From assembly GCA_963807015.1 (NCBI GenBank), contig CAWEAS010000005.1, positions 24,941-88,940 of the forward strand: a stretch of 64,000 nucleotides of DNA, written 5' to 3'. Below, piece after piece: positions 34,789 through 43,791 of this stretch. The DNA comes from JAJPKK01 sp963807015. GTDB taxonomy: Bacteria > Pseudomonadota > Alphaproteobacteria > Rhizobiales > Xanthobacteraceae. The notes under the pieces were generated by a model. It was not told where the DNA came from. It ran no database searches and saw only the letters and a program-made list of their open reading frames with translations. A program made the position numbers and the translations under genes. Each line of letters opens with the position of its first letter. Position 1 is the stretch's first letter.

Positions 34789-36264
34789 ATGCTGCGAACC
34801 GGCAAAGAGCATATCGAATCGCTGCACGACGGCCGCGTCATTTACATCGGCGATGAGCGCGTCGACGACGTCACGCGCCACCCGGCATTCCGAAATGCCA
34901 CCCAGACCGTGGCGTCCATCTACGACATGAAGGCCGACCCCGCGAACCGCGAGGTGATGGCCTACGAGGAGGACGGCGGGCGGCATTCGATCTACTTCCT
35001 GCGCGCAACGTCGCGCGACGACCTGCAGCGGCGCATGCTGGGCCACCGCCGCATCGCCGACCTGACGCACGGCATGTTCGGGCGATCGCCCGACCACGTC
35101 GCTTCGTTCATCACCGGCATGGTCATGAAGCTCGATGAGCTCAAGGCGCCGTTTGCACGTCCCGACAACCTCTCCGCCTATTACCGCTACGCCCGCGACA
35201 ACGATCTCTACATCGTTTACGCGGTGCTGCCGCCGCAGGCCGCGCGCAATCCGGAGTTCTACCAGCGCCAGAATATTCCGGTGCCGACGCTGCGCGTCGT
35301 CCGCGAGGACGATTCCGGCGTCGTCGTCTCCGGCATGAAGATGCTCGCGACCGGCGCCGTTCTCGCCAATGAGATCTGGATCGGCAACCTGCTGCCGCTC
35401 GCGCCGGATCAGAAGAACGAGGCGATCACCTGCGCGATCCCCTGCAACGCGCCGGGCTTGAAACTGTGGTCGCGCCAGCCGTTCGAGCCCGGCTGCACGT
35501 CGGAATTCGACTCGCCACTGTCCTACCGTTACGACGAAACCGACAGCATGCTGCTGTGCGACGAGGTCAAGGTGCCGTGGGAGCGCGTGTTCGTCCATGG
35601 CGACGCGCTTCTCGCCCGCGACATCTACGTGAAGACGCCGAGTCACTGTTTCGGCAATCATCAGTCGAACGTCCGCTACTGGTCGAAGATGCGCCTGCTC
35701 GTCGGCCTGTGCAGCAAGGTCGCCTTCGCCACCGGCGCGGATCAGGTGCCGGCGGTGCGCGAGGCGCTCGGGAGGATTTCGTCTTACGAGGCGATGATCG
35801 CCGGCATGGTCAACGGGCAAATCAACGCCTTCGAGGATTGGCCGGGTGGCGGCTACGTCTGCTTCAACCGGCGGATGATGTATGCGGCGCTCGAATCGTG
35901 CACGCAGAACTATAGCAAGTTCATCGACGAGCTGCGCGAACTCTGCGGCGGCGGCGTGTTCCAAATGCCCGCGAACATCTCGGTGATGCGCGACGCGGAT
36001 CTGGCGCGGGACTTCGAGACTTACTGGCAGACGCCGCAGAGCGACGCCGTTACCCGCATGAAGCTGTTCAAGCTCGCCTGGGACATGGTGGGCTCGGAGT
36101 TCGCCGGCCGGCACCTGCAATATGAAAAATTCTACGCCGGCGCGTCGTTCATCGTACGCAACCACGCCTTCCGCGAAACCGACTGGCCCGCTTTCAACAA
36201 AATCGTCGACGATTTAATGTCGACCTACGATCACACCGGCGATCCGGCCAAAGATCGACGGTGA
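34789..36264 (+). CDS. HpaB-family flavin-dependent monooxygenase or related enzyme
   Basis: The product has 491 residues, the expected size for the oxygenase component of 4-hydroxyphenylacetate 3-monooxygenase and related enzymes. It begins MLRTGKEHIESLHDGRVIYI and carries HRRIADLTHGMFGR, DNDLYIVYAVLPPQ and RSxxxxRQ-type flavin-contact regions. The GGAYVCF-like GGGYVCFNRR and ELCGGGVFQMPAN segments are typical of the group. It would hydroxylate a phenolic ring with FADH2 supplied by a separate reductase, which is not adjacent. The start has GGAGGGAAGG before it. Confidence 0.85.
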   Translation: MLRTGKEHIESLHDGRVIYIGDERVDDVTRHPAFRNATQTVASIYDMKADPANREVMAYEEDGGRHSIYFLRATSRDDLQRRMLGHRRIADLTHGMFGRSPDHVASFITGMVMKLDELKAPFARPDNLSAYYRYARDNDLYIVYAVLPPQAARNPEFYQRQNIPVPTLRVVREDDSGVVVSGMKMLATGAVLANEIWIGNLLPLAPDQKNEAITCAIPCNAPGLKLWSRQPFEPGCTSEFDSPLSYRYDETDSMLLCDEVKVPWERVFVHGDALLARDIYVKTPSHCFGNHQSNVRYWSKMRLLVGLCSKVAFATGADQVPAVREALGRISSYEAMIAGMVNGQINAFEDWPGGGYVCFNRRMMYAALESCTQNYSKFIDELRELCGGGVFQMPANISVMRDADLARDFETYWQTPQSDAVTRMKLFKLAWDMVGSEFAGRHLQYEKFYAGASFIVRNHAFRETDWPAFNKIVDDLMSTYDHTGDPAKDRR

Positions 36265-36377
36265 GATGGTCGGCGCGATGGGCTGTCCGTTGCCGCGTAA
36301 CGAACAGTACGGACGGCGGATTTCGTCAGGACCACGCGAGCGCGGTCTCAGCTGTTAGCCCTCACACCCCACATCGC

Positions 36378-36866
36378 TCACGGGATGTACGTCGAGTAGA
36401 CGTAATCCTGGTCCTTTTTCGGCGTGTGGCACTCGAAGCACATCTTGGTGGCGTCGGTCACGATCGGCTTCGCCGGATTGCCGCCGGCAAAAAGTTGAAA
36501 GCCCCAGCCGCCAGTCGAGGCATATTTCTTCGCGTCCTTCACCATGACCGCAGTTCCTTTGCGCGCGCCCTCGACGTAAGACCCGTCGGCCACCGTGAAC
36601 TCATGGACGTCGGAGACGAACACGGTCCGGTTCGGATACGCCCCGCCTTTCTTCAGCGCCGCCTCTCCCACCGAATTGATGTAAACGTTGTGCATTCCAC
36701 CGATCGCATCGAAGAGTGGGCTGTCCTTGCTGACGACCATGGTGTTGACGTGAAACCACTGCCGATACCCGGTCGGCAGCTTGATATCGTCGGCGGATTC
36801 CGCGGGGTACAGCGTAGCGGCGATCAGGCCGAGGGTTGCGGAGAGCAAGCAAAGTCTTCGAAGCAT
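36378..36866 (-). CDS. Cytochrome P460-family protein
   Basis: The product has 162 residues from ATG 36866; signal peptide ending PAESA. The body has YRQWFHVNTMVVSKDSPLFD, GGMHNVYIN, GTAVMVKD and the C-terminal haem motif CFECHTPKK followed by DYVYSTY. This is the cytochrome P460 layout, a haem cross-linked to lysine that oxidises hydroxylamine or binds NO. A phased four-copy iteron lies directly upstream, and its first dyad overlaps the ribosome site, so expression may be tightly controlled. Confidence 0.8.
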   Translation of the reverse strand: MLRRLCLLSATLGLIAATLYPAESADDIKLPTGYRQWFHVNTMVVSKDSPLFDAIGGMHNVYINSVGEAALKKGGAYPNRTVFVSDVHEFTVADGSYVEGARKGTAVMVKDAKKYASTGGWGFQLFAGGNPAKPIVTDATKMCFECHTPKKDQDYVYSTYIP

Positions 36867-36877
36867 GGGTGCACACT

Positions 36878-36939
36878 CCAATGGTTGGGTCTTGCCAATG
36901 TTTGGAACTTGCCAATGTTTGGAACTTGCCAATCTTCGG
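36878..36939. repeat. Four 17-bp iterons with CCAA-N3-TTGG dyads
   Basis: The dyads start at 36878, 36895, 36912 and 36929, exactly 17 bp apart: CCAATGGTTGG, CCAATGTTTGG twice and CCAATCTTCGG. The full repeated unit is CTTGCCAATGTTTGGAA (36891-36941). The array begins 12 nt before the P460 start codon on the minus strand. The gene-free stretch 36867-37169 contains nothing else recognised. Confidence 0.8.
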
Positions 36940-37169
36940 AACTCGCCCCGCCTCCGGCACCGAACGCAAACTCTCCGGCCGCCGAAGGCCATCCTGCTTT
37001 CGTTTCACCACGGCCGATGTGGCGCGTCAACGTTTCTCGGACCGCGCTACCGCTAATGCGTGGCCACGTGTCGCGCGGACGTAACGAAGAGCTGATAGCT
37101 TTGCACTTTGCTGGCAGGTTATGGTGTGGCTGGCGCCGGTGCCGGCGTCTGTCTGTCTTGTGTAGACAA

Positions 37170-37415
37170 ATGTTGTCGCGACCGGAATTCGAGCGCTGTT
37201 TGGAACTGCACCTTGAAAAGATGCAGGTCGGCACCGTGCGCAAGGCCAAGGGCGCCACCGGCGACGCATGGCGGATGATCGTCGACCACCTCTACCAGAA
37301 AAATGCACCTCGCATGGATGCGATCATTTCCCTGGTGGTGCTCAACGAATGCTCGACGGCGATTCTCGAACTGCTGAAAAGCGTCAGGCCTGCCCACTAC
37401 ATTTCGGGCGATTAG
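37170..37415 (+). CDS. Small hypothetical helical protein
   Basis: The product has 81 residues: PEFERCLELHLEKMQVGTV, then GDAWRMIVDHLYQKN and IISLVVLNECSTAILELL. It has a plausible helical composition with no signal peptide. The ribosome site is poor, which lowers confidence. It overlaps the convergent small gene by 4 nt at the stops. Confidence 0.4.
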   Translation: MLSRPEFERCLELHLEKMQVGTVRKAKGATGDAWRMIVDHLYQKNAPRMDAIISLVVLNECSTAILELLKSVRPAHYISGD

Positions 37416-37621
37416 TAGAGCTTGCCGTCTTCGAGCGCCGGCGCTTGCTTCATATGGGCCAATTTATCCGCGACGCGCGACCACGCCTCGACGCCATGCG
37501 GGTCCCCATTGTGCTTGAGGTGCTTGATCTGCTGCTTGACGACCTTCAACGCCCGTTGGCCGTACCATGACCGGCATGCACGCGCATACATCACGGCCGC
37601 ATCTTCCTCGTTCAGTTCCAT
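37412..37621 (-). CDS. Small conserved hypothetical protein
   Basis: The product has 69 residues: MELNEEDAAVMYARACRSWYG, then LKVVKQQIKHLKHNGD and GVEAWSRVADKLAHM. It is a soluble, basic-and-acidic helical protein; similar short proteins occur widely in Bradyrhizobiaceae. Function unknown. Convergent with the gene at 37170-37415. Confidence 0.6.
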   Translation of the reverse strand: MELNEEDAAVMYARACRSWYGQRALKVVKQQIKHLKHNGDPHGVEAWSRVADKLAHMKQAPALEDGKLY

Positions 37622-37815
37622 GACACCGTCTGATTTTTACTCGCCGCCTACTGCTACATAACAATCCCATGACCCGACGCGCAGGGGTCGGCGGTGTCGG
37701 AGCGCAACAGCCCTGCGCATCGCTCAGGGCTCCGTTGGATTTATCATCGGCGGCGCCCGAGAGGCGTCTCGGGCGCCGCGCGTTGCTGGTGGTTGGTCGA
37801 GCTGGTCGTCATCAA

Positions 37816-37947
37816 TCAATCAAGGAGCGACCAGTTATTGGCGGCCACCGGGCTGCGCGGCGGCGCGTGATTGACTTGAAGCGATATAGCGGCGGCGGCA
37901 GCCGCCAGTGCAAACATCAGTGTCGCGCTGAGAATGAAGCTCCTCAT
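37816..37947 (-). CDS. Tiny exported protein
   Basis: The product has 43 residues. Start ATG 37947 has AGGAGG before it. MRSFILSATLMFALAAAAAA is a clear signal or anchor; the tail ISLQVNHAPPRSPVAANNW is short and polar. No family known. The frame further upstream to 38088 is not coding. Confidence 0.5.
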   Translation of the reverse strand: MRSFILSATLMFALAAAAAAISLQVNHAPPRSPVAANNWSLLD

Positions 37948-38342
37948 GGTTACCTCCTCAGCTTGCAGGCGAGGATGCCAACCTGTTTCCGCATGATGCC
38001 GCGACCAACCTTTCTCCATTCGCGACGCCATCCGTCTCTGATGCGCATGCTGCCATAGGTGCCGGGGCCCGCATGTGAGCCACCTCACCTACCGATTTTC
38101 TGGTGGGACACACGATGTGTACGCCTCCAAATACAGGTCGCGGACGTTTCCCGTTGGCAGAGCCCCGCACCTCGTTCTCTCGCAACCCGCTGACAATACC
38201 GTGCGCTTGGCTTGCCGCGGACCGCGGTAGTCCTATTCCGACAGTCATATTCGAAAAGCCGCGGTAACATTATGCTTGCAATTTAAGATTGTTTGTTCAT
38301 AGATAGAGCTACCTTTAGTTGTATTCCCGGCTGGGCTCTCTC
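37948..38342. other. Intergenic region, nothing recognised
   Basis: A 395-nt gene-free region upstream of the nucleoside phosphorylase-like gene. It becomes AT-rich near 38260-38320 and probably holds that operon's promoter; no repeat or RNA signature is evident. Confidence 0.5.
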
Positions 38343-39443
38343 ATGGCGGGCGGCGTTGATGTCGATGACATCATCCTCAATTACGACCCTGAAGCTCCTC
38401 AGGCGCGATTTGTTTCCGCAAAGCTTTCAGGGGCGCTGACGAGTTCGACCGGGCGACTGCCGAGTCCGGTTCCCTGGCCGGACGCTTCAAAGCGGGTCGC
38501 GATCCCGCTTGATCCGCTCCCCGCCGAGACCGACGACCTCACCAAATTCCACGGCTATGACGCCGTCGTCGTGACGTGGACGGCAGCCGAGGCGGCGGCC
38601 CTCGCGGCTTTGCTGACGCCCGATTATCTGCCGTCGCGCTGGTACGAATACCGGCACGACGTCGCCTCCTATATCCCTCTGGTCACGGGAGCCCGCGCGC
38701 CGTTCAAAGACACCACGCCGGACATGGCGCGGTATTTTCACAGTCTGGGGCTCTATTTTCCCTGCCGCATCGGAAAGGCTCGCGTCCTTCTGTTCAAATC
38801 GGGGCTGCATCTCGATTACGACGGACCCGCAACGCCGGTCCGGCAGCTGATGGTCGAAATTGCGACCGCCGTTAATCCCAAAGTCTTCATCACCACAGGC
38901 ACCGGAGGCGGCATTGGCACCGACGTCGCATTGGGCGACGTCGTGATTGCCGCACGCACGCGATTCGATTGCGTCACGCAGTTCAAAGACAAATCATGGC
39001 ACGGCAATTCTTATGCGACGACGGCGCTGCCCGCAGGGGCACTCGCGGCGATCACTCCCGCGCTGACGAAGGTGAATGCCGCCCGGATCGAGGGTGCGCG
39101 CGCGGTCCCGAAAATCTGGGCTTCGGCGGACGACACCATCGTCACGACGGATTTTTTCGGCTTCGACGATTCGACCGATCACTACAAGCTGCAAGGCTCC
39201 GGCGCGCGCGCGTGCGACATGGGCGACGCCATGGTCGGCGATGCCCTGAGCGATTTCAAAAACCTGAAATGGTTTGCGATCCGCAACGCCTCTGATCCGC
39301 AGATATCCAATCCGTCAAACAATATCGACGCCGCCAAGCAGCAGGCCGGCGAAATCTACGCGAAATACGGCGCGTTTACGACAGCGGCGAGCGTAATCGC
39401 AACCTGGGCCGTTATCGATGCCGCATGCGCAGGGAGGGACTGA
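38343..39443 (+). CDS. Nucleoside phosphorylase-like protein
   Basis: The product has 366 residues from ATG 38343 (a TTG at 38319 is possible). The signature segment VFITTGTGGGIG followed by ALGDVVIAARTRFDC matches the glycine-rich region of the PNP/MTA-SAH nucleosidase superfamily. Later KWFAIRNASDP occupies the place of the usual (R)-x-SD motif. The N-terminal 120 residues are extra: DAVVVTWTAAEAAALAALL resembles the start of the phosphorylase fold. No signal peptide. It would cleave the glycosidic bond of a nucleoside or nucleotide derivative. A papain-like protease starts 4 nt after its stop, so the two form one unit. Confidence 0.7.
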   Translation: MAGGVDVDDIILNYDPEAPQARFVSAKLSGALTSSTGRLPSPVPWPDASKRVAIPLDPLPAETDDLTKFHGYDAVVVTWTAAEAAALAALLTPDYLPSRWYEYRHDVASYIPLVTGARAPFKDTTPDMARYFHSLGLYFPCRIGKARVLLFKSGLHLDYDGPATPVRQLMVEIATAVNPKVFITTGTGGGIGTDVALGDVVIAARTRFDCVTQFKDKSWHGNSYATTALPAGALAAITPALTKVNAARIEGARAVPKIWASADDTIVTTDFFGFDDSTDHYKLQGSGARACDMGDAMVGDALSDFKNLKWFAIRNASDPQISNPSNNIDAAKQQAGEIYAKYGAFTTAASVIATWAVIDAACAGRD

Positions 39444-39447
39444 CACC

Positions 39448-40311
39448 ATGTCGACGGCAACGCGCACGAGACCACACCACGCGCCGGCTCGCAGACCGCA
39501 CGCCGGCAACGGTTCCGATCCGCTGGCGAAGCTCACGATTCGCAAGGCTTCGCGACATGGCGGATATGGCTGGGTTCGCGAACTGCCCGACGCGCGCGAC
39601 TATCTGTATGCCGCGCCCCTCATCCGCTTTCCGCAAGGCCTGCCGACGTCAGTTGATCTGCGTTCGGAATGCCCGCCGGTCTACAATCAGGGCCAGCTCG
39701 GCAGTTGCACAGCAAATGGCATCGCTGCGGCGATCGAATTCGATCAGCGCAAGCAAGGCAACAAGGAGTTCACGCCATCGCGCCTCTTCATCTACTACAA
39801 CGAGAGGGTTATGGAAGGCACCGTCAATCAGGATAGCGGTGCCCAGGTTCGCGACGGCATCAAATCCGTCGCGACGCTCGGGGCGCCGCCCGAAACCGAT
39901 TGGCCGTATGACGTTTCGGAATTCACCAAGAAGCCGCCGGCGGCAGCCTACACCGACGCCACGCAGGACCTTGTCACCTCCTACGCCCGCGTCGCTCAAG
40001 TCTTGACGCAGATGCAGGGGTGTCTCGCTGAGGGCTATCCCTTCGTGTTCGGATTTACCGTCTACGACAGTTTCGAAAGCGACACCGTCGCGCAGACCGG
40101 AATCGTCCCGATCCCGGCCTCCGGCGAGTCAGTGCTGGGCGGTCACTGCGTCGTCGCCGTCGGATATGACGACACCAAGCGCATGTTCATCATCCGCAAC
40201 TCATGGGGTAACGACTGGGGCCTCAACGGCTATTGCATGATGCCCTACGAGTATTTGATCCGCTCCAACCTCGCGAGCGATTTCTGGACAGTTCGCTCGG
40301 TGAGCGGCTGA
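39448..40311 (+). CDS. Papain-like (C1) cysteine protease
   Basis: The product has 287 residues. The catalytic core is QGQLGSCTANG with the oxyanion Gln and nucleophile Cys at about residue 87, then GGHCVVAVGYDD with the His, and IRNSWGNDWGLNGY with the Asn. The N-terminal about 60 residues are basic and short compared with a full pro-domain. No signal peptide is seen, so it may act in the cytoplasm. It follows the phosphorylase-like gene by 4 nt; GGGAGGGAC serves as ribosome site. Confidence 0.85.
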   Translation: MSTATRTRPHHAPARRPHAGNGSDPLAKLTIRKASRHGGYGWVRELPDARDYLYAAPLIRFPQGLPTSVDLRSECPPVYNQGQLGSCTANGIAAAIEFDQRKQGNKEFTPSRLFIYYNERVMEGTVNQDSGAQVRDGIKSVATLGAPPETDWPYDVSEFTKKPPAAAYTDATQDLVTSYARVAQVLTQMQGCLAEGYPFVFGFTVYDSFESDTVAQTGIVPIPASGESVLGGHCVVAVGYDDTKRMFIIRNSWGNDWGLNGYCMMPYEYLIRSNLASDFWTVRSVSG

Positions 40312-40427
40312 CGCTCGATCGGAGCTGATCGAATCGACCCTTCGGGGTTGGCGAAATACAAATCAGCTCCGGCTCCAATCCTTTACATGACATTCCACCT
40401 TCTATCGATCGGCAGGAGATAGACAGC

Positions 40428-41087
40428 ATGAGCTGGGACACGCTCATCAGCATCGGTCCTATGATTGGCGGTGCCGTTCTGCTTGCAATCTGCTTTGTGA
40501 GCATTCTTCGCAGTCCCGGAGTTTCGAACGCGTATGCCGTCCTTCTCGCTTTCGGTGCGCTGTTGTTTGCGGTGCCGATTTTTGCCGATTTCAGTTTCAA
40601 GGGAGGCACATTCGAAGTCAGCGCCAAAGTAGCGACGCGGCAGGCGGTTGCAAATCAGGGCGCAGAGATCAAGGGAATGCTCACTGGCCTTAAGACGGAA
40701 CTTGATCGTGTGGATCAAGGCGTCGTCAGCCTCGCCAAAGCTGCAAACGTTTCCACACCGCCGCTCCCCGCGGACGCAAGCAACAAACGAAAATCGACCG
40801 TTGTAATTGTCTACTCTGACTCGCAGCAGAAGGAACTGGCATCCGAAATGGAGCGTGACCTATTGGCAAAGGGATATGCTGCCAATTCCGTCTATTCCGA
40901 CTTTGCCGAGCTGCCGACAGCCAAAAAAGGACCTCCGGGGTCAATCGAATTTGTCTTCACGGAGGCAACCCGTCCCATCGCCGACGCCGTTAAAAGGCAG
41001 CTTCTACCGCAAGCCGCCCAGCTAAAGAAGTTTTCAGATGACGTGCGGAAGAATTTGGCTTCTGACGTAGAAATTCTGCTGTTCTAA
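40428..41087 (+). CDS. Membrane-anchored protein of the phosphorylase/protease locus
   Basis: The product has 219 residues. Two N-terminal helices (IGPMIGGAVLLAICFVSIL and AYAVLLAFGALLFAVPIF) are followed by a coiled-coil-like stretch (IKGMLTGLKTELDRVDQGVV). A C-terminal alpha/beta domain (VVIVYSDSQQKELASEMERDLLAKGY and a later FVFTEATRPIADAVKRQLLP) recalls the LytR C-terminal or SPOR-like fold; that is a guess. It starts 116 nt after the protease stop in the same direction, with AGGAG before the ATG. Confidence 0.65.
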   Translation: MSWDTLISIGPMIGGAVLLAICFVSILRSPGVSNAYAVLLAFGALLFAVPIFADFSFKGGTFEVSAKVATRQAVANQGAEIKGMLTGLKTELDRVDQGVVSLAKAANVSTPPLPADASNKRKSTVVIVYSDSQQKELASEMERDLLAKGYAANSVYSDFAELPTAKKGPPGSIEFVFTEATRPIADAVKRQLLPQAAQLKKFSDDVRKNLASDVEILLF

Positions 41088-41157
41088 TTAGGAGTCCGCG
41101 CTTTGTCGGCACGGCGCCGCTATCTCCGCGAGCGCCGCGTTGCCCATTGCGCAATCC

Positions 41158-42147
41158 TCATTGCGGCGGCAGCAAACCGAGATATGAGGAAATCGCGATG
41201 ATGTCGTCTTCGGACAGATTGGCGACAACCTGCTTCATCAGCTCCGCGGCTTTCCCCGCGCTCGAGCCGTACTGCATATCGAAAAGCTGGCGCGCGATGT
41301 AAAGCGGCTGCTGTCCCGCGAGCCGCGGCACTTCGCCGAGGCCTTTCAGCGCTTCGCCGTGGCAGAGCCCGCATGGCACCGTCTTGCCGGACTCGCCGCC
41401 TTTGACCAGCGCTTCGCCTCTGGCAACGCTGCCTGGAGGCACGTAGGCGATGAAGCCGGAATGCGGGTCGCGGATCTCCGTACGATACGGGTCTTCCGGA
41501 ATTTCGAGAATCCGATGTCCGATCGGCTCGGTGCCGCCGTCGGGATGAAGCTGGCGATGGCGGCCGGCGGTGGCAATGAACGTCCGCGGCGGTGTTGCCG
41601 CCTCGATCACTTTCACGAACACCCTCGGCTTCATCGCGGCGAAATATTCAGCGGCTTGGCGAATGTCCTCGTCCGACGTGGATTTCGCGATCGGCCCCAT
41701 GCGCGCGTCGTCCTTGCGCGTGCCCGACTTGTAGTAGGCCATCTGCCGGATCAGGTACTCCGCGGGCATGCCGGCGATGTCGGCCGCTTCCGCGTGACTT
41801 TGGCCCGACATCAGATGGCAGGAGCCGCAGGCAAACCGGATTCCTTCGCCGCCGGTGACCGCGCGCGGCGCAGGCGGGTGCTCATCCGGAAACCAGTCCG
41901 GCGGATTGGCATTCCCGGCGACCTTGGCCCAGTCATACTCCTTGGCGCTGCCTGGCGCCCGCACGATGCCTGCGGGCTTCACGGCACTGGGCTGAACCTT
42001 GTCGGGGATGTTGAAGGTCCATTCGGGAAGGCCTGGGGGAATCGTGAGCGGCGTCTGCGCCTTGGCCTCGCGCACCATCAAGGGTGTCGCCAGCGCGGAC
42101 CCGACAATCGCGATGCGGACAGACATGCTCAGGATGCGGCGGATCAC
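41158..42147 (-). CDS. Dihaem c-type cytochrome
   Basis: The product has 329 residues with a GTG start (42147) behind GGGAG; the signal peptide ends REAKAQ. Two haem motifs: CGSCHLMSGQSH and, later, CGLCHGEALKG, followed by RLAGQQPLYIARQLFDMQ, a c4/c553-like landmark. An extended N-terminal region (PEWTFNIPDKVQPS, DWFPDEHPPAP) and a His/Pro-rich middle part are beyond a normal c4. It is a periplasmic electron-transfer protein. Confidence 0.85.
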   Translation of the reverse strand: MIRRILSMSVRIAIVGSALATPLMVREAKAQTPLTIPPGLPEWTFNIPDKVQPSAVKPAGIVRAPGSAKEYDWAKVAGNANPPDWFPDEHPPAPRAVTGGEGIRFACGSCHLMSGQSHAEAADIAGMPAEYLIRQMAYYKSGTRKDDARMGPIAKSTSDEDIRQAAEYFAAMKPRVFVKVIEAATPPRTFIATAGRHRQLHPDGGTEPIGHRILEIPEDPYRTEIRDPHSGFIAYVPPGSVARGEALVKGGESGKTVPCGLCHGEALKGLGEVPRLAGQQPLYIARQLFDMQYGSSAGKAAELMKQVVANLSEDDIIAISSYLGLLPPQ

Positions 42148-42259
42148 GGCGCGAGTCTCCCTTCCCAGTCTCGACCAACGTCAAAGTTTTCTCGGGCGAG
42201 CGTACCGACGCTCACCAAGACCCGCAAGCCGTCGTTGGCATTCAGAGAGCCGACTCGGT

Positions 42260-43177
42260 TTACTTCTGGATCACAGCAGGCACTGAACTCGTCGCCGGGA
42301 GCCAACGGGTATCAAGGACGCGTTGCGCCATCTCCCGGTCGATGTGCGGGGTGATCAGAGTGCGGAAACCAAAGCTCAGCGTTTGAAAATCTTCTCGGCA
42401 GGTTTTGGCCCGACTGGACGGCAGCCATCCGTCCTCGGTCAGATCGGCGAACGTCACCGGGTCGGCGCCGTAGGCCATGCATATCTGGTTGTAGAAGCGC
42501 TCCTCGGGCTGGCTGTGGGCGCTGGCAAAGGCGACCAGTCGCAGCTTCGTTATGGAATCATTCCGATAGTCCATGATGTATTGGCGATAGGCCCAGGCGG
42601 AGCCGCCGATCAGCCGGCGCGCGCGCTCCTTGCCGAATGCCAGCATGATGTAGGTGGCGAAATTGTCCGCGGCATCTTCCTCATGTCCCATGAGCGGGAT
42701 GCGGAAGAGGTCGAACACAGCATGTCCGGTTTCGTGGGTGACAAGCCAGAAGAACTGACCGGCGGCCGCATCGAGCGGCGTGATGCCCGAGCGCGTTGGT
42801 TCCTTGGGCAGGTTTTTCAGGTACCCGTCCAGCATATCGTAGCAGATCGTGACCGTCGGCTTGCCGTCTTCCCGGTTGTACCAGGCATTGACCATGCCGC
42901 ATTCCTTGGCGCGGATCGTCAGATCCTCGGGCAGAATCAGCGGGCTCAGAATCTGCTGCATGGTCTCGAGGCCGCGCACTTGCCTGATCTGCGCGGCGGT
43001 CGCCTTGAACTGGTCGGAGGTCGGCTCGATGTATTCGATCTTGATGCGATTGGGCGATGCCTTCTCCGGGGCCGCCGCGGGTTGGGCGGTGACCGGCTGG
43101 ATCAGCGCCGCTTGCGACAGCAGGAAACCTGCGGCAGCGAAAAGAAATGCCAGAGAATCTCTGTGTAAGCTGTTCAT
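42260..43177 (-). CDS. DUF4344-type putative metallopeptidase
   Basis: The product has 305 residues with a signal peptide ending QPVTAQP. The zinc-peptidase motif is HETGHAVFDLF, with HEEDAADNFATYIML downstream supplying a likely third ligand. Conserved Cys occur in KECGMVNAWYN, TICYDM and NQICMAYG. This is the DUF4344 layout; it is periplasmic, and the substrate is unknown. Confidence 0.82.
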   Translation of the reverse strand: MNSLHRDSLAFLFAAAGFLLSQAALIQPVTAQPAAAPEKASPNRIKIEYIEPTSDQFKATAAQIRQVRGLETMQQILSPLILPEDLTIRAKECGMVNAWYNREDGKPTVTICYDMLDGYLKNLPKEPTRSGITPLDAAAGQFFWLVTHETGHAVFDLFRIPLMGHEEDAADNFATYIMLAFGKERARRLIGGSAWAYRQYIMDYRNDSITKLRLVAFASAHSQPEERFYNQICMAYGADPVTFADLTEDGWLPSSRAKTCREDFQTLSFGFRTLITPHIDREMAQRVLDTRWLPATSSVPAVIQK

Positions 43178-43279
43178 GAGTTACTCCCGGAACTCTGCAA
43201 AAACCGGAAGCGGCCGCTGTTTCGAAAGCCGGCTTCCCGCGCTCGCCGCTGACGGGTCGGCGGAACGTACCGCACGGCA

Positions 43280-43316
43280 CCTCGTCGTTGCCTGCGAATG
43301 CAGGCATTGGGCGAGG
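43280..43316. repeat. Palindromic element with TGCCTGC-GAAT-GCAGGCA core
   Basis: The core 7-bp arms at 43289-43295 and 43300-43306 are flanked by CCTCG and CGAGG, giving a cruciform shape. It resembles dispersed intergenic repeats of this bacterial group. Confidence 0.5.
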
Positions 43317-43416
43317 TCCACTATTTAGCATATCCGTACTTTCGCCGCCGGGCTCGCGTGAATGGGAGGTTCGAGCAGCGCGCAACTGATAAAACGCGTA
43401 ACCCGCCGATATTCGA

Positions 43417-43444
43417 TTGACGCTCTGAGGAATAGTCCTATAAT
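43417..43444 (+). promoter_or_regulatory. Sigma-70-like promoter TTGACG-N16-TATAAT
   Basis: A -35 TTGACG (43417-43422) and perfect -10 TATAAT (43439-43444) are 16 bp apart. No gene begins within 340 nt on the plus strand; the first is the YciI gene at 43792. It may drive that gene with a long leader or a small RNA. Confidence 0.5.
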
Positions 43445-43791
43445 ATAGTCATCCGAATGACCCCGAAGAGACGCTTTCATGACGTGCTGCAAGGATTTCG
43501 CTGAGATTCGCTGTTTCGCGGGCTCCAATCGCAGCCCCGGTTTGAGCTACGTCTCTGACGACGTTGAACAAATCGCGTAGCCATGCGTCGGCGGAAGGGC
43601 GATTTTTGCCTTTCTCTGTTATTTTCCCTGTTCTGAGGGAAAAACGAGCGGATTTCGGCCGCTTGAACCTTCCCGGCGACGGTGAAGTTTTTCGGTCGCG
43701 TTGTCGAATTCGGCCCCGCTCGAACGTCATCGTGGCGGCAGGGCCATGAGCGCTGCCATCACCGTCGCAATCAGGACCACGGAGACAACCC

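Larger units (their letters stand above)
43178..43791. other. Intergenic region with hairpins and an orphan promoter-like sequence
   Basis: A 614-nt region with no credible gene. It holds a cruciform element (43280-43316), a strong sigma-70-like promoter (43417-43444) and a hairpin TTTTCCCT-GTTCTG-AGGGAAAA (43622-43643), listed or discussed separately. Confidence 0.6.

Noticed and set aside
34642..36165. 507-residue minus-strand frame
   Set aside because: Antisense of the HpaB-type gene.
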